Below, piece after piece: positions 22,768 to 33,353 of a stretch of DNA of 64,000 nt. Below the pieces are notes generated by a model that searched no databases, had not been told where the DNA came from, and saw only the letters and a list, made by a program, of their open reading frames with translations. A program made the translations under genes and the position numbers. The stretch is from assembly GCF_013114625.1 (NCBI RefSeq), contig NZ_VTXD01000016.1:22074-86073 (forward strand), in the 5' to 3' direction. Each line of letters opens with the position of its first letter. Position 1 is the stretch's first letter. Source of the stretch: Vibrio sp. 99-70-13A1. GTDB lineage: Bacteria; Pseudomonadota; Gammaproteobacteria; Enterobacterales; Vibrionaceae.

Positions 22768-23541
22768 TTATACAGGAACTTCTTCACGACGAAGCATCTC
22801 TCCAGCTAAAGCAAGATAGGCTTTAGCTCCAGCAGAATACTTATCGTAATACATTGCTGGTTTGCCATGACTTGGGGCTTCAGCTAAACGTACATTCCTT
22901 GGGATAACAGTTCGATATACTTTACTACCGAAATGTTTCTTTAATTGATCGGATACTTCATTTGATAAGCGGTTACGAGGATCATACATAGTTCGAAGTA
23001 AGCCTTCGATCTTAAGGTTCTCGTTTACAACCGCTGCCAGCTTACTAATTGTATCCATCAAAGCTGTTAAACCCTCCAATGCAAAGTACTCACATTGCAT
23101 TGGAACCAACACAGAGTCAGCTGCAGCCATTGCATTGATTGTAAGGAGGTTTAAAGAAGGAGGGCAATCAATAAAGATGAAATCATAGTTATCGCGAACT
23201 GATGCTAGCGCATTTTTTAAACGTACTTCACGGGCAAACACTTCCATCAGCTTTATTTCTGCTGCGGTGACATCTCCATTTGCCGCAATTAAATCATAGT
23301 TTCCTGACGGGCTACGACATACCACTTCATCAAATGGAGTATCTTCGACTAACAAATCATAAGCTGTTGCTTCGACTTGATATTTATCGACTCCACTTGC
23401 CATAGTGGCATTACCTTGAGGATCGAGATCAACAACCAGTACTTTGCGTTTTGTTGCAGCCATTGATGCTGCTAAATTAACACAAGTCGTTGTTTTCCCT
23501 ACACCGCCCTTTTGATTGGCAACTGCTACAATTTTACCCAC
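22768..23541 (-). CDS. parA: chromosome partitioning ATPase ParA (Soj)
   Basis: A 257-residue deviant-Walker ATPase with KGGVGKTT at 11-18 and the second motif DLDPQGN near residue 40. It lacks an N-terminal regulatory extension, which marks it as the chromosomal (type Ib-like/Soj) class and not a plasmid ParA. It moves ParB-parS complexes; in Vibrio the ParA of chromosome I also works with the pole organiser HubP. It is followed directly by parB and lies 14 nt after rsmG. Confidence 0.96.
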   Translation of the reverse strand: MGKIVAVANQKGGVGKTTTCVNLAASMAATKRKVLVVDLDPQGNATMASGVDKYQVEATAYDLLVEDTPFDEVVCRSPSGNYDLIAANGDVTAAEIKLMEVFAREVRLKNALASVRDNYDFIFIDCPPSLNLLTINAMAAADSVLVPMQCEYFALEGLTALMDTISKLAAVVNENLKIEGLLRTMYDPRNRLSNEVSDQLKKHFGSKVYRTVIPRNVRLAEAPSHGKPAMYYDKYSAGAKAYLALAGEMLRREEVPV

Positions 23542-23555
23542 TATGGCCTCGCTGA

Positions 23556-24188
23556 TTATCCCTGACGCGATAAAGTTACTAAGTGACGGTCGCCTTCCAG
23601 CTCCGGGACATCCAAAACTTTAATATCAACCACAGAGCACCATTCAGGTAACAGGTCGATTTCATCTCTTGGATGTTGTCCTTTAAGAGCTAAAAATACA
23701 CCAGACTGCTCTTTAGGTAAATGATGACACCATTCCACCATATCTGTCATTGAAGCAAATGCACGACTTAGAACACCATCAAACTTTTCTTCTGGTTGAA
23801 ACTCTTCAACTCGGCTTTGAACAGGTGTCACATTTTGGATGCCTAGTTCATGCGTAACTTGCTTAATAAAGCGAATACGCTTGCCTAAGCTATCGAGTAA
23901 GAAAAATTCACAGTCGGGATTCATAATCGAAAGAGGGATACCTGGTAATCCAGGTCCAGTACCCACATCGATAAAGCGCTTACCTTGCAAGTGAGTACTA
24001 ACAATAACACTATCAAGGATATGCTTAGTTAACATATCCATAGGATCACGAACTGACGTTAAGTTATACGCTTTATTCCACTTGTTCAGCAACTCAACGT
24101 ACCCAACAAGCTGGTCACGTTGTTTATCTGAGACTTCTAAGTCTGTTTGGCTAAGTAGGTGATCAAGTTTTTCTCGTAATAACGACAT
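23556..24188 (-). CDS. rsmG: 16S rRNA (guanine527-N7)-methyltransferase
   Basis: A 210-residue Rossmann methyltransferase (older name gidB) that makes m7G527 in the 530 loop of 16S rRNA. The SAM-binding motif is [13 protein letters not shown] at about residue 72. Its ATG overlaps the mnmG stop by one base (TAATG), so it is translationally coupled to mnmG. Confidence 0.96.
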   Translation of the reverse strand: MSLLREKLDHLLSQTDLEVSDKQRDQLVGYVELLNKWNKAYNLTSVRDPMDMLTKHILDSVIVSTHLQGKRFIDVGTGPGLPGIPLSIMNPDCEFFLLDSLGKRIRFIKQVTHELGIQNVTPVQSRVEEFQPEEKFDGVLSRAFASMTDMVEWCHHLPKEQSGVFLALKGQHPRDEIDLLPEWCSVVDIKVLDVPELEGDRHLVTLSRQG

Positions 24189-26083
24189 TATGCGTCCTCA
24201 CCTTTTTTTAATAAGCCTTGTTTTTTTAGGTAAACCAATAAAATGGATACCGCTGCAGGTGTGATACCTGAAATTCGAGAAGCGATACCAATAGACTCAG
24301 GTTTTGAAGTTGATAGCTTCAAAACAACTTCGTTAGATAAACCTTTAATTTGGCTATAGTCTAAATCAGCCGGTAACTTCGTGTTTTCGTGACGAAGAGA
24401 TTTTTCAATTTCATCTTGCTGACGCTGAATATAACCTTCGTATTTAACTTGTGTTTCAACCTGCTCTGCCGCTTGTTGATCATCCAAGGCTGGACCAAAA
24501 AGATCCAAAGACGTTAACAAGGCATAGTTTAATTCCGGACGACGTAAAAGATCTTCACCACTTGCTTCACGAACCATTGGTGTTTTTAGCAATTCATTAA
24601 GTGACTCAATACCTTCAGATTTTGGGTTCACCCAAGTTTCTTTAAGGCGTTGGCGCTCTTTTTCTATGTTCTCAACTTTATCGTTAAAACGAGCCCAGCG
24701 AGCATCATCAACCAGCCCTAGTTCACGTGATTTTTCAGTCAAACGTATATCGGCGTTGTCTTCTCGAAGTAATAAACGGTATTCAGCACGAGATGTAAAC
24801 ATGCGGTAAGGTTCTTTAGTGCCCATTGTTGATAGGTCATCAATGAGTACGCCCATGTACGCTTGATCACGACGTGGGCTCCAGCCTTCTTTGCCTTGTG
24901 TGAATAAACTCGCGTTTAAGCCTGCCATCAAGCCTTGCGCAGCTGCTTCTTCGTAGCCTGTCGTGCCATTAATTTGTCCCGCGAAGAACAAACCTTGAAT
25001 AAATTTAGTTTCGTACGTCTGTTTTAAATCTCGAGGATCAAAGAAATCATATTCAATCGCATAACCCGGACGCACGATATGAGCATTTTCAAAACCTTTC
25101 ATTGAACGGACAATTTGAACTTGAACATCAAAAGGTAAGCTGGTCGAAATCCCATTTGGATATAACTCGTGAGTCGTTAAACCTTCAGGTTCAATAAAGA
25201 TTTGATGGCTATTTTTATCAGAAAAGCGCATCACTTTGTCTTCAATTGAAGGGCAATAGCGAGGACCAATACCTTCAATAACACCCGCATACATTGGGCT
25301 TCTATCTAGATTTGCACGAATAACATCATGCGTATTTTCATTGGTATGCGTAATAAAACACGGAATCTGCTTTGGCTGTTGAGCTCGATTACCCATGAAT
25401 GAAAAAACAGGTGTTGGATTATCACCATGCTGAACTTCTAGTTCAGAGAAGTCGACACTGCGCGCATCAATTCTTGGCGGTGTGCCTGTTTTCAAGCGAT
25501 CAACTCTAAATGGAAGATCACGTAAACGGTTTGCTAGTGCGATCGATGGTGGATCACCAGCTCGCCCTCCAGAAGAACTTTCCATTCCAATGTGGATCTT
25601 ACCACCAAGGAATGTACCCACGGTTAGCACAACGGCTTTCGCATGGAACTTAAGCCCCATCTGAGTAACCACACCAACAACTTGATCCTGTTCTACGATC
25701 AAGTCATCCACTGACTGCTGAAATAAAGTTAAGTTTGGTGTGTTTTCTAGAACATTTCGAACAAACGCTTTGTACAAAGCACGATCAGCTTGAGCACGTG
25801 TCGCACGCACTGCTGGACCTTTTGATGCATTTAACGTTCTGAATTGAATACCAGAATGATCGATGGCTTGTGCCATTAAACCACCCATCGCATCCACTTC
25901 TTTGACTAAGTGACCTTTGCCAATACCACCAATCGCTGGGTTACAAGACATTTGACCCAAGGTATCGATGTTATGAGTGAGTAATAACGTACTTTGACCA
26001 GTACGTGCAGATGCGAGTGCGGCTTCCGTTCCTGCATGGCCACCGCCGACAACGATGACGTCAAATTTTTCATGATAAAGCAT
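24188..26083 (-). CDS. mnmG: tRNA U34 5-carboxymethylaminomethyl modification enzyme MnmG
   Basis: A 631-residue FAD protein (older name gidA) working with MnmE to modify wobble U34. The dinucleotide motif GGGHAG is at 13-18, [13 protein letters not shown] near residue 45 carries a conserved cysteine, and the C-terminal helical tail that binds MnmE is present. It lies immediately left of oriC and is transcribed away from it, as in E. coli, where gidA transcription influences initiation. Confidence 0.97.
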   Translation of the reverse strand: MLYHEKFDVIVVGGGHAGTEAALASARTGQSTLLLTHNIDTLGQMSCNPAIGGIGKGHLVKEVDAMGGLMAQAIDHSGIQFRTLNASKGPAVRATRAQADRALYKAFVRNVLENTPNLTLFQQSVDDLIVEQDQVVGVVTQMGLKFHAKAVVLTVGTFLGGKIHIGMESSSGGRAGDPPSIALANRLRDLPFRVDRLKTGTPPRIDARSVDFSELEVQHGDNPTPVFSFMGNRAQQPKQIPCFITHTNENTHDVIRANLDRSPMYAGVIEGIGPRYCPSIEDKVMRFSDKNSHQIFIEPEGLTTHELYPNGISTSLPFDVQVQIVRSMKGFENAHIVRPGYAIEYDFFDPRDLKQTYETKFIQGLFFAGQINGTTGYEEAAAQGLMAGLNASLFTQGKEGWSPRRDQAYMGVLIDDLSTMGTKEPYRMFTSRAEYRLLLREDNADIRLTEKSRELGLVDDARWARFNDKVENIEKERQRLKETWVNPKSEGIESLNELLKTPMVREASGEDLLRRPELNYALLTSLDLFGPALDDQQAAEQVETQVKYEGYIQRQQDEIEKSLRHENTKLPADLDYSQIKGLSNEVVLKLSTSKPESIGIASRISGITPAAVSILLVYLKKQGLLKKGEDA

Positions 26084-26184
26084 GGACCGACCTCAGGTAT
26101 TCAAATGATTCTGGAGAGTGAAAAGGAGCAGTATTCTACCTGTTTTCATGGCTTGAGAAAACGTTTTTGAATTTTTTAAACAGG

Positions 26185-26460
26185 CTCTTTTTTAATTAAT
26201 ATATATAAGATCTTTATAGAGATCTTTTATTAGATCTATTATTAGGATCGACCACTTCTGTGGATAACTAGAAAATGATCAACAAGATCATGGATCTTTT
26301 TTAGATCAAATGATGTGATCTAACTTTGATCAGGATGAGGATTTCCTGGGATCAAAATGGCTACTTATACACAAGGGCTAAATAACAAGAAAGTTATTAT
26401 TTGGATAACTATAGGTTAATCACCGATTAAGTATGTATTTATCCACAGGAGAAATGAAGA
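26185..26460. other. oriC: oriC, replication origin of the main chromosome
   Basis: The region between mnmG and mioC has E. coli oriC architecture. An AT-rich unwinding element has three repeats starting GATCT at 26209, 26221 and 26233, spaced exactly 12 bp. DnaA boxes follow: R1-type TGTGGATAA (26259-26267, minus), R2-type TTATACACA (26365-26373), R3-type TTTGGATAA (26400-26408, minus) and R4-type TTATCCACA (26439-26447). Eleven GATC sites occur between 26209 and 26353, as expected for Dam/SeqA control. A further TTATGCACA lies at 26496-26504 toward mioC. No confident IHF or Fis site could be fixed by eye. Confidence 0.96.
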
Positions 26461-26521
26461 AATAAAGGAAATTGGTAGAATTTTTTAAGAAAAAGTTATG
26501 CACAAAGTGATTTTTAGATAT

Positions 26522-26550
26522 AAAAAAAGTGGCGTTCAGCCACTCTTTTG
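26522..26550 (-). terminator. terminator of mioC, facing oriC
   Basis: On the minus strand, a GAGTGGC/GCCACTT hairpin with a 5-nt loop is followed by a U-rich run (complement of 26522-26528). It lies between mioC and oriC and would limit transcription into the origin. Confidence 0.8.
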
Positions 26551-26564
26551 TTCGTGATTCACAC

Positions 26565-26999
26565 TTAGAACTGATTAATACAGCTATTTAACCACTCTTC
26601 TGCAGCATCTTCAGGTACTGGTACTTCAAGTACATCAATAGTGAAACATGGTGTGAGTGGTTGAGCTTTCATCTTTTCCATTAGCGTAAATGCTTCTTTG
26701 CCTGCAGAGCAAAAGGTATCGTAACTCGAATCACCAAGCGCAATAACAGCAAACTTTATTGCGGATAAATCATAATTTGTATCTTTTATAGCTTGAATAA
26801 AAGGTTTGATATTATCTGGAAATTCACCTGCACCATGAGTTGAAGTTACTATTATCCAAGAGCCTTCAGCTGCTATTTGATTAAAGTCCGGCTGGTTGTG
26901 AATTGTAACTTGGTGTCCTTGGTCTTCAAGAAGTTCACAGAGGTGATCACCTACATACTCTGCTCCGCCAAGAGTGCTACCAGTTATTATTTGAATCAT
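26565..26999 (-). CDS. mioC: flavodoxin-like protein MioC
   Basis: A 144-residue flavodoxin fold with the FMN phosphate loop [13 protein letters not shown] at about residues 6-18. E. coli MioC is an FMN protein linked to biotin synthase activity in vitro, and its transcription runs toward oriC; the same geometry is seen here, with a terminator in between. Upstream is mnmE on the same strand, separated by a hairpin at 27017-27044. Confidence 0.93.
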   Translation of the reverse strand: MIQIITGSTLGGAEYVGDHLCELLEDQGHQVTIHNQPDFNQIAAEGSWIIVTSTHGAGEFPDNIKPFIQAIKDTNYDLSAIKFAVIALGDSSYDTFCSAGKEAFTLMEKMKAQPLTPCFTIDVLEVPVPEDAAEEWLNSCINQF

Positions 27000-27016
27000 A
27001 TAAGTTCCCTTTTAGA

Positions 27017-27044
27017 GGAGATGGCTGTGATGTTAGCCATCTCC
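27017..27044 (-). repeat. hairpin in the mnmE-mioC gap
   Basis: A perfect 10-bp inverted repeat, GGAGATGGCT (27017-27026) with AGCCATCTCC (27035-27044), and an 8-nt loop. No U tract follows on the minus strand, so it is not a normal terminator; the mioC ribosome site AAGGGA follows it. Confidence 0.7.
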
Positions 27045-27050
27045 CAAATG

Positions 27051-28412
27051 CTATTTACCGATACAGAAAGAAGAAAAGATACGACCAAGTAGATCGTCTG
27101 AACTGAACTCTCCGGTTATCTCATTTAGGTGCTGCTGAGTGATTCTCAGCTCTTCAGCCAAGATTTCTCCAGCCATGTAACCTTCTAATTGCTGCTGCCC
27201 AATATCAAGATGATGAGAAGCGCGGTCTAAGGCATCTAGGTGTCGTCTACGTGCCATGAAGCCTCCTTCATTACCACCAGCAAAGCCCATGCAATCTTTT
27301 AAGTGGTTACGCAGAGCATCAACACCTTCTCCGGTTTTTGCGGATAAACGAATTAGGGTTGGATCATTTACGTGGCAGATCCCCAGGTCTTCACCGGTTT
27401 GATCCGCTTTATTGCGGATCACCGTCATACCTATGTTATTTGGTAAACGATCAACAAAATCAGGCCAAATATCTTTAGGGTCGGTAGCATCGGTTGTGGT
27501 GCCATCAACCATAAATAAAACGCGATCAGCTTGTTCTATTTCTTCCCAAGCTCGCTCTATGCCAATTTTTTCTACTTCATCGGAAGCTTCACGCAGACCC
27601 GCAGTATCAATAATATGCAGTGGCATGCCTTCAATATGGATATGTTCACGCAGTACATCGCGGGTTGTGCCGGCTATATCGGTCACAATCGCAGAGTCTT
27701 TGCCCGATAAGCTATTCAATAAACTTGATTTACCCGCATTCGGACGACCGGCAATAACGACTTTCATGCCTTCACGCATGATAGAGCCTTGGTTTGCTTC
27801 GCGCTTAACGGCATCCAAATTATCAATGATGGTTTGTAAGTCGGCACTTACTTTGCCATCGGCTAAGAAATCAATTTCTTCTTCAGGGAAATCTATAGCG
27901 GCTTCAACGTAGATACGAAGGTAGATAAGAGATTCAACTAAGGTATTGATACGTTTTGAAAACTCACCTTGCAGTGATTGTAATGCTGACTTTGCGGCTT
28001 CTTCTGAACTGGCATCGATTAGATCTGCAATAGCTTCTGCTTGAGTTAAATCCATCTTGTCGTTTAAAAATGCACGTTCAGAGAACTCTCCTGGGCGTGC
28101 AGCACGAACGTCGGCAATGGTCAGAATGCGCTTGATAAGCATGTCCATAACGACAGGACCACCGTGTCCTTGAAGCTCTAAGACATCTTCACCAGTAAAA
28201 GAATGTGGGTTAGGGAAGTACAAGGCAATGCCTTGGTCTAACTCAATACCATCATGGGATTTAAACGGAAGATATTCAGCGTAACGAGGCTTCAAAGTTT
28301 TGCCTGTTACTTCTAAAGCAACTTGTGCGGCTTTAGGTCCTGATACTCGGATAATACCGACACCACCACGTCCTGGCGCGGTAGCTTGAGCAACAATCGT
28401 ATCTGTAGTCAT
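27051..28412 (-). CDS. mnmE: tRNA modification GTPase MnmE
   Basis: A 453-residue three-domain protein: an N-terminal tetrahydrofolate-binding domain (1-120), a central helical domain and an inserted G domain. G1 is GRPNAGKSS at 222-230, G3 is DTAGL, G4 is NKAD, and the C-terminal Cys-Ile-Gly-Lys motif is complete. It partners MnmG, which lies on the other side of oriC. The gene reads toward the origin. Confidence 0.97.
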   Translation of the reverse strand: MTTDTIVAQATAPGRGGVGIIRVSGPKAAQVALEVTGKTLKPRYAEYLPFKSHDGIELDQGIALYFPNPHSFTGEDVLELQGHGGPVVMDMLIKRILTIADVRAARPGEFSERAFLNDKMDLTQAEAIADLIDASSEEAAKSALQSLQGEFSKRINTLVESLIYLRIYVEAAIDFPEEEIDFLADGKVSADLQTIIDNLDAVKREANQGSIMREGMKVVIAGRPNAGKSSLLNSLSGKDSAIVTDIAGTTRDVLREHIHIEGMPLHIIDTAGLREASDEVEKIGIERAWEEIEQADRVLFMVDGTTTDATDPKDIWPDFVDRLPNNIGMTVIRNKADQTGEDLGICHVNDPTLIRLSAKTGEGVDALRNHLKDCMGFAGGNEGGFMARRRHLDALDRASHHLDIGQQQLEGYMAGEILAEELRITQQHLNEITGEFSSDDLLGRIFSSFCIGK

Positions 28413-28484
28413 AGTTGTGCCTGCTAAGAAGTTGGAGCGTTTTGCTATTCAACATTTAATTCAATTAGCTGAATTGTAATCAGC

Positions 28485-28517
28485 CCAAAACAAAAAGGCG
28501 ACCTTTTGGTCGCCTTT
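28485..28517 (-). terminator. terminator of the rpmH-yidC operon
   Basis: A 10-bp stem, AAAGGCGACC (28494-28503) with GGTCGCCTTT (28508-28517), and a TTTT loop. A T-rich tract follows on the minus strand. Confidence 0.92.
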
Positions 28518-28541
28518 CTTTATGTCTTTATCAAGTCAGTC

Positions 28542-30161
28542 TTACTTAGAGTGTAAGCCTTTCTTTTCCAGCGCTCGGTAGATTAGAGTTTGCTGAATCA
28601 GAGTTACAATGTTCGATACTAACCAGTATAGAACCAGACCTGAAGGGAAGAACAAGAAGAAGAAAGTAAACATAACCGGCATAAAGGTCATGATCTTCTG
28701 CTGCATTGGATCCGTTACTGTTGTCGGGCTCATCTTCTGAATTAGGAACATTGAAGCACCCATTAGAAGTGGCAAGATGTAGTACGGGTCTTGTGCTGAA
28801 AGGTCAGTTATCCAACCGAAGAACGGTGAGTGACGCAGTTCAACTGACTCCATTAGTGCCCAGTAAAGCGAAATGAAGATAGGCATTTGCAGAAGAATAG
28901 GTAAACAGCCACCTAGTGGGTTTACTTTTTCTTTCTTATAAAGCTCCATCATTTCTTGACTCATGCGTTGGCGATCATCGCCAATACGCTCACGCATTGC
29001 AGTCAGCTTAGGCTGAAGCATACGCATTTTCGCCATAGACGTGTACTGAGCTTTTGTTAGCGGGTACATAGCACCACGAACGATGAACGTTAGACAGATG
29101 ATTGCCAGACCCCAGTTCACAACGATGCCTTGAATGAACGAAAGCAGGGTGTGAAGTGGTTTAGCAATGAACCATAACCAACCGTAGTCAACTACTAGGT
29201 CTAGGTTCGGTGCAACTGCAGCCATTTGGTCTTGAAGTTTAGGACCAACCCAAAGCGTTGCTTTGAAGCTTGCTTGGTCGCCCGTTGCGATGGTTTTGTT
29301 CGGCATGCGAACACCGATGTCGCCAAGGTTACCAATTACACGAGTGTAAACGTTGCTGCCAGCTTCGTCGCGCGGGATCCATGCACTTGCAAAGTAGTGC
29401 TGAATCATCGCTGCCCAACCTTGACCATTTGCTAGGTTAAGAGACAGGTTGCGATCTTGCATGTCGTCGAAGCTGTATTTTTTGTAACGCGTATCTTCCG
29501 TAGAGTAAGCACCACCACGGTAAGTTGGCATTGTTAGGCTACCGCCGTCATCCATTACGTTTTGACGTAGGTGCGCGTACATACCAAATGTTGCGTTATT
29601 GCCTGAATTATTCACGACATCATATTCAACATCCATTGCGTAGCTGCCACGCTTTAGGATAAATGTTTTCGTGTAATCAAGACCATTTGCCTGATAAGTC
29701 ATTGGGATGCGTAGTTCATCTTGACCATCAGCAAGTGTAAATTCTTCAGCTGAAACCGTGTAGCTTGGACGGTTTGTGCTGCTTAAGTCTATACCTTGAG
29801 GACCAACTAAACCACTTTGAGCGATAAACTGGTGACCAGGTTCATTCTTAAGAAGAACAAAAGTATCTTCAGAATCAAATTCTGCAGAGTAGTCATTCAA
29901 GTTTGCTGTAACGACATCACCACCAACCGTATCAATTGACAGAGTCAGAACATCAGTTATTACTGTGATTGTTTTTGCAGAAGCCATTTGACCCGGAGCT
30001 GGGTCTAAATCATCAGCAAAAGATGGTGCAGGTAAAGTACTGCTAGATTGTGCCTGCTCAACCGCTTGAGGTGCTGGGTTCTGAGCTACGTTCCATTGTT
30101 GGAAAAGTAGGAAAGAAACCAATGCCAGCGCGATTAACAGGATATTACGTTGAGAATCCAT
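28542..30161 (-). CDS. yidC: membrane protein insertase YidC
   Basis: A 539-residue Oxa1-family insertase. TM1 is at about residues 6-22, followed by a large periplasmic P1 beta-supersandwich domain (about 60-320). Five C-terminal helices follow, starting near [13 protein letters not shown] (about 335), with the hydrophilic-groove arginine region in [17 protein letters not shown]. It ends in a basic tail. It is the last gene of rpmH-rnpA-yidD-yidC and follows yidD by 5 nt. Confidence 0.97.
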   Translation of the reverse strand: MDSQRNILLIALALVSFLLFQQWNVAQNPAPQAVEQAQSSSTLPAPSFADDLDPAPGQMASAKTITVITDVLTLSIDTVGGDVVTANLNDYSAEFDSEDTFVLLKNEPGHQFIAQSGLVGPQGIDLSSTNRPSYTVSAEEFTLADGQDELRIPMTYQANGLDYTKTFILKRGSYAMDVEYDVVNNSGNNATFGMYAHLRQNVMDDGGSLTMPTYRGGAYSTEDTRYKKYSFDDMQDRNLSLNLANGQGWAAMIQHYFASAWIPRDEAGSNVYTRVIGNLGDIGVRMPNKTIATGDQASFKATLWVGPKLQDQMAAVAPNLDLVVDYGWLWFIAKPLHTLLSFIQGIVVNWGLAIICLTFIVRGAMYPLTKAQYTSMAKMRMLQPKLTAMRERIGDDRQRMSQEMMELYKKEKVNPLGGCLPILLQMPIFISLYWALMESVELRHSPFFGWITDLSAQDPYYILPLLMGASMFLIQKMSPTTVTDPMQQKIMTFMPVMFTFFFLFFPSGLVLYWLVSNIVTLIQQTLIYRALEKKGLHSK

Positions 30162-30166
30162 CGTTA

Positions 30167-30421
30167 TTAATCTCTGTCTTGTTTTTGGACTGGTGGAACG
30201 GGGTCAAAGCCCCCTTCGTTCAAAGGATGGCATTTTAATAGACGTTTGCCTGATAACCAACACCCTTTTACAAAACCGTGAGCTTTCAACGCTTCTATCG
30301 CATATAAAGAGCAGGTTGGAGTAAATCGGCAGCGTGGGCCGATGAGTGGACTAATAAACCATCTATAAAAATAGATGGGTATTAGCGCTATCCACGCGAA
30401 GGGCGAGACAGGCGAAGCCAT
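30167..30421 (-). CDS. yidD: membrane protein insertion efficiency factor YidD
   Basis: An 84-residue family member with the signature [15 protein letters not shown] and [14 protein letters not shown]. It is membrane-associated through an amphipathic N-terminus and assists YidC/Sec-dependent insertion. Its start overlaps the end of rnpA by 34 nt in another frame, the conserved arrangement. Confidence 0.95.
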   Translation of the reverse strand: MASPVSPFAWIALIPIYFYRWFISPLIGPRCRFTPTCSLYAIEALKAHGFVKGCWLSGKRLLKCHPLNEGGFDPVPPVQKQDRD

Positions 30422-30753
30422 AATTTATCTAAGAGCTTAAACATTTCTTCATTGCTTAAATCTTGCGCACTTTTCTTGGCTATTACAACAAAATCTTTGT
30501 TAGGAAGCTGATGTTGATTGTTACGAAAGCTTTCACGCGTAAGACGTTTAAATTTATTACGACCTACAGCAGTTTTAATCTGCTTTTTCGGAACAGCTAA
30601 TCCAAGACGAGGATGAGAAAGAGAGTTATTACGAGCAATGATGGTGAAATGAGGGGAGCCGGCTCTATGAGCTTGCTTGAAAACGGTTTGATAATGCTCG
30701 GGAGTTAACAAGCGTAACTCCCGACCGAAGGCTAGCTTATTCAAAATAATCAA
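30388..30753 (-). CDS. rnpA: ribonuclease P protein component
   Basis: A 121-residue basic protein subunit of RNase P with the family motif KRLTRESFR (RNR-type motif [11 protein letters not shown] at about 70-80). The start is taken as TTG at 30753, three bases after the rpmH stop, because a TAAG-type site lies 6-7 nt upstream at the end of rpmH and no ATG is available; a second TTG three codons later is the alternative. A rare start would keep RnpA low relative to L34. Confidence 0.93.
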   Translation of the reverse strand: MIILNKLAFGRELRLLTPEHYQTVFKQAHRAGSPHFTIIARNNSLSHPRLGLAVPKKQIKTAVGRNKFKRLTRESFRNNQHQLPNKDFVVIAKKSAQDLSNEEMFKLLDKLWLRLSRPSRG

Positions 30754-30756
30754 AGA

Positions 30757-30891
30757 TTACTTAGAAAGACGCTTACGGCCTTTTGCACGACGTGCATTGA
30801 TTGTTGCGCGACCGTTCTTAGTAGCCATGCGAGCACGGAAACCGTGTGTACGCTTACGCTTTAGAACTGTAGGTTGAAAAGTGCGTTTCAT
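30757..30891 (-). CDS. rpmH: 50S ribosomal protein L34
   Basis: A 44-residue, very basic protein with the invariant [19 protein letters not shown] start. The ATG at 30891 is used; the in-frame extension of 34 codons upstream crosses the promoter leader and is spurious. It heads rpmH-rnpA-yidD-yidC. Confidence 0.98.
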   Translation of the reverse strand: MKRTFQPTVLKRKRTHGFRARMATKNGRATINARRAKGRKRLSK

Positions 30892-30980
30892 TGTAATTAC
30901 CTTACTGATCAGTAGTTTTAGGTTTTTGTTAAACCCGGCGTGGGCATTTTTTCTCTTCTTATATAAGAAAGGAAAACCGA

Positions 30981-31031
30981 CGCCTCTCAACAAAGAGGCG
31001 GAATTGTAATCACTGTCACAAAAAGTGTCAA
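30981..31031 (-). promoter_or_regulatory. rpmH promoter and 5' leader hairpin
   Basis: A strong minus-strand sigma70 promoter has TTGACA (31026-31031), a 17-bp spacer and TACAAT (31003-31008). Transcription should begin near 30996, which places a perfect 7-bp hairpin, CGCCTCT (30981-30987) with AGAGGCG (30994-31000), at the very 5' end of the mRNA. Confidence 0.85.
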
Positions 31032-31096
31032 TGATTGGCTTAACTAAAATTCCGGTCGGGGGATTATACGTACTATGAGTTAAATCACAAGGATCC

Positions 31097-31834
31097 TTAC
31101 TCGATCCCGACCTTATTTAAGAATTTTTTTAATTTTGGATCCTGTGGATTACCAAATATATCCTGTGGAGATCCCTGCTCAACAATATGTCCGTCTGCCA
31201 TGAAGATCACTTTATCAGCGACTTCTTTAGCAAACTGCATCTCATGAGTGACCACCAGCATCGTCTGGTGCTGATTGGCGAGCTTTTTCATTAAGTTAAG
31301 TACTTCACCAACCCATTCAGGATCAAGGGCTGATGTGGGCTCATCAAACAGTAAAAGCTCGGGTTGAAGAGCCATTGCTCGACCGATTCCAACTCGCTGT
31401 TGTTGACCACCAGATAACGCAGCGGGGTAGCTGTCTGCTTTATCTCCTAGACCAATATCATCTAGGATTTGTTGTGCTTTTTCATGAGCTTGTGCTTTTT
31501 TCCATCCGCGAACGGTAATCAAACCTTCAGCTATGTTTTGCTTGGCTGTTTGGTGTGCAAATAGTGCGTAGTTCTGAAAAACGAAACCTGTTTTACGGCG
31601 TAAAGCTAGCACTTCTGATTTTGTGTGCTTTTGAGTATCAACAGTAATGTCGTCGATAGAGATCGAACCTTGGTTTGCTTGCTCTAAAAAGTTCACACAA
31701 CGTAGCAATGTCGATTTACCAGTACCACTTGAACCTATGACGACAACTATCTCACCTTGGCGTATTTCTAGGTCGATCCCTTTAAGAACTTCGGTGTCAC
31801 CAAACTGCTTGTGGATATTTTTTAATTTTATCAT
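31097..31834 (-). CDS. polar amino acid ABC transporter, ATP-binding protein
   Basis: A 245-residue nucleotide-binding subunit. Walker A GSSGTGKS is at 34-41, the signature LSGGQQQR near 135 and Walker [15 protein letters not shown] near 155-168. It is of the GlnQ/HisP polar amino acid class. Its ATG overlaps the permease stop by 4 nt. It lies between rpmH and dnaA, together with its permease and binding protein. The substrate is inferred from the binding protein only. Confidence 0.93.
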   Translation of the reverse strand: MIKLKNIHKQFGDTEVLKGIDLEIRQGEIVVVIGSSGTGKSTLLRCVNFLEQANQGSISIDDITVDTQKHTKSEVLALRRKTGFVFQNYALFAHQTAKQNIAEGLITVRGWKKAQAHEKAQQILDDIGLGDKADSYPAALSGGQQQRVGIGRAMALQPELLLFDEPTSALDPEWVGEVLNLMKKLANQHQTMLVVTHEMQFAKEVADKVIFMADGHIVEQGSPQDIFGNPQDPKLKKFLNKVGIE

Positions 31835-32502
31835 CGTACATATGCCTTATTGAGCTTGGCTTCTGCCCATATTTGAACACGAGTAAGTATGACAACTACT
31901 CCCCAATAAATTAGTGCTACAGCTAAAAAAGCCTCGAAAAAACGGAAACTTGATGATGCTTCCATTTGAGCTTTTGCCATAATTTCAGCAACACCTAAAG
32001 TAAAGGCGAGGGAAGTCGACTTAATCATATCGATGAAATAATTCATCAATGAAGGTAGGGCAACACGAGCCGCCTGTGGAAGAATAATACGTATCATTGC
32101 TTGTGGGGTTGTCATCCCAACAGATAGGCTTGCCTCCATTTGGCTGCGATCAACACCAATAATCGCGGCACGAATACTTTCAGCCATATAAGCAGCAAAA
32201 TGCAAGGTTAGGCCGATCACTGCGGCACTAAAAGCATCTAACCCTACGAGAATTGGAAATACTTGCGGCAACCCATAATAAAGCAAAAACAATTGTACTA
32301 AGAGTGGTGTGCCACGAAAGAAGCTGATGTAGAGCTGGCTTAGCTGATCCAATACCGGAATTTTAAAGACACGAATATTGGCTAGGATCAGTGAAAGAAT
32401 TAGGGAGAAGAATAGCCCCCACACTGCCATCTCCATGGTGGTACCTAAATACTTAAGAAGTATTGGCAATAGCTCCAACATGTAATTGAAATCAAAACCC
32501 AT
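31831..32502 (-). CDS. polar amino acid ABC transporter, permease
   Basis: A 223-residue HisM/GlnP-type permease with about five membrane helices, the family N-terminal pattern (GTTMEMAVWG) and the EAA-type loop (EASLSVGMTTPQAMIRIILPQA at about 135-156) that docks to the ATPase. Only one permease gene is present, so it probably works as a homodimer. Confidence 0.92.
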   Translation of the reverse strand: MGFDFNYMLELLPILLKYLGTTMEMAVWGLFFSLILSLILANIRVFKIPVLDQLSQLYISFFRGTPLLVQLFLLYYGLPQVFPILVGLDAFSAAVIGLTLHFAAYMAESIRAAIIGVDRSQMEASLSVGMTTPQAMIRIILPQAARVALPSLMNYFIDMIKSTSLAFTLGVAEIMAKAQMEASSSFRFFEAFLAVALIYWGVVVILTRVQIWAEAKLNKAYVR

Positions 32503-32603
32503 AACGGCTCTCTTATTGTTATTTTGTATAAATAGCTAGAAGTAAAAACGCAAAAACCCACCGCAAACTATAAGCAGTGGGCTTTAACTAGATAAGTGAG
32601 TAA

Positions 32604-33353
32604 TTACTTCTTAGTAATATCCGCACCAAACCATTTTGTAGAAATAGTCGCTAGTGTGCCGTCTTCACGCATTGCTGCTAGTGCTTGGTTTACTTCAGCT
32701 TGTAGTTTCTTACCATTGTCGTTGTTGACGAATGGCCAAGCATTTTCGATGGTTTCAAAAGGTTGACCCGCTAGTTGTAAAGGTAGACCCGTTTTCTTAA
32801 TTAGCTCGAGAGCTGAAAGGCGATCCATAACAAACGCGTCAGAACGACCTAAAGCCACATCATGCTCGATACCTGTATCATAAGTTTTTACGTTGATCTT
32901 GCCTTCTTTATCATAGCTACGAACCAGTTGTTCAAAGTTAGAACCTAGGTTAACCGCAACTGTTTTACCATAAAGGTCTTCAATACCTTGAATACTGTCA
33001 TTACCTTTACGTACTGTAATTTGTGCACCATCGACCACATATGGGTCAGCAAACAGGTATTTTGCCGTGCGCGCTTCAGTAATGGTGATTTGGTTTGAAA
33101 TCGTATCGATACGACCTGTTTCAAGTAAACCAAATAAACCAGAGAAGTTTGCTGTTACGTATTCCACGTTATAGTCATTACGTTTACCAATCTCATCCCA
33201 CAAATCAACTTCAAAGCCTTGTAGTTGGTCTTGCTTTACGAAAGTGAATGGAAAATAACGACCTGACATACCAACTTTAACCTCGGTAGCAGCTTGAACT
33301 GTTGCAGCAGAAAGTGCGATTACTGCAATTGCAGCTTTAATCCAGTTTTTCAT
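32604..33353 (-). CDS. polar amino acid ABC transporter, periplasmic binding protein (possibly cystine)
   Basis: A 249-residue SBP family 3 protein with signal peptide MKNWIKAAIAVIALSAATVQA (about 1-21). The start at 33353 has GGAG upstream; a 27-codon in-frame extension lacks support. It resembles the cystine-binding FliY/TcyJ type: GRIDTISNQITIT, VNLGSNFEQLVRSYD, GRSDAFVMDRLSAL and a C-terminal KWFGADITK. The same three genes lie near dnaA in other vibrios. Cystine as ligand is an inference; a 100-nt gap separates it from the permease. Confidence 0.88.
   Translation of the reverse strand: MKNWIKAAIAVIALSAATVQAATEVKVGMSGRYFPFTFVKQDQLQGFEVDLWDEIGKRNDYNVEYVTANFSGLFGLLETGRIDTISNQITITEARTAKYLFADPYVVDGAQITVRKGNDSIQGIEDLYGKTVAVNLGSNFEQLVRSYDKEGKINVKTYDTGIEHDVALGRSDAFVMDRLSALELIKKTGLPLQLAGQPFETIENAWPFVNNDNGKKLQAEVNQALAAMREDGTLATISTKWFGADITKK

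Noticed and set aside
30892..30993. 34-codon in-frame extension of rpmH
   Set aside because: It overlaps the predicted transcript start and leader hairpin; L34 has an invariant N-terminus at the downstream ATG.
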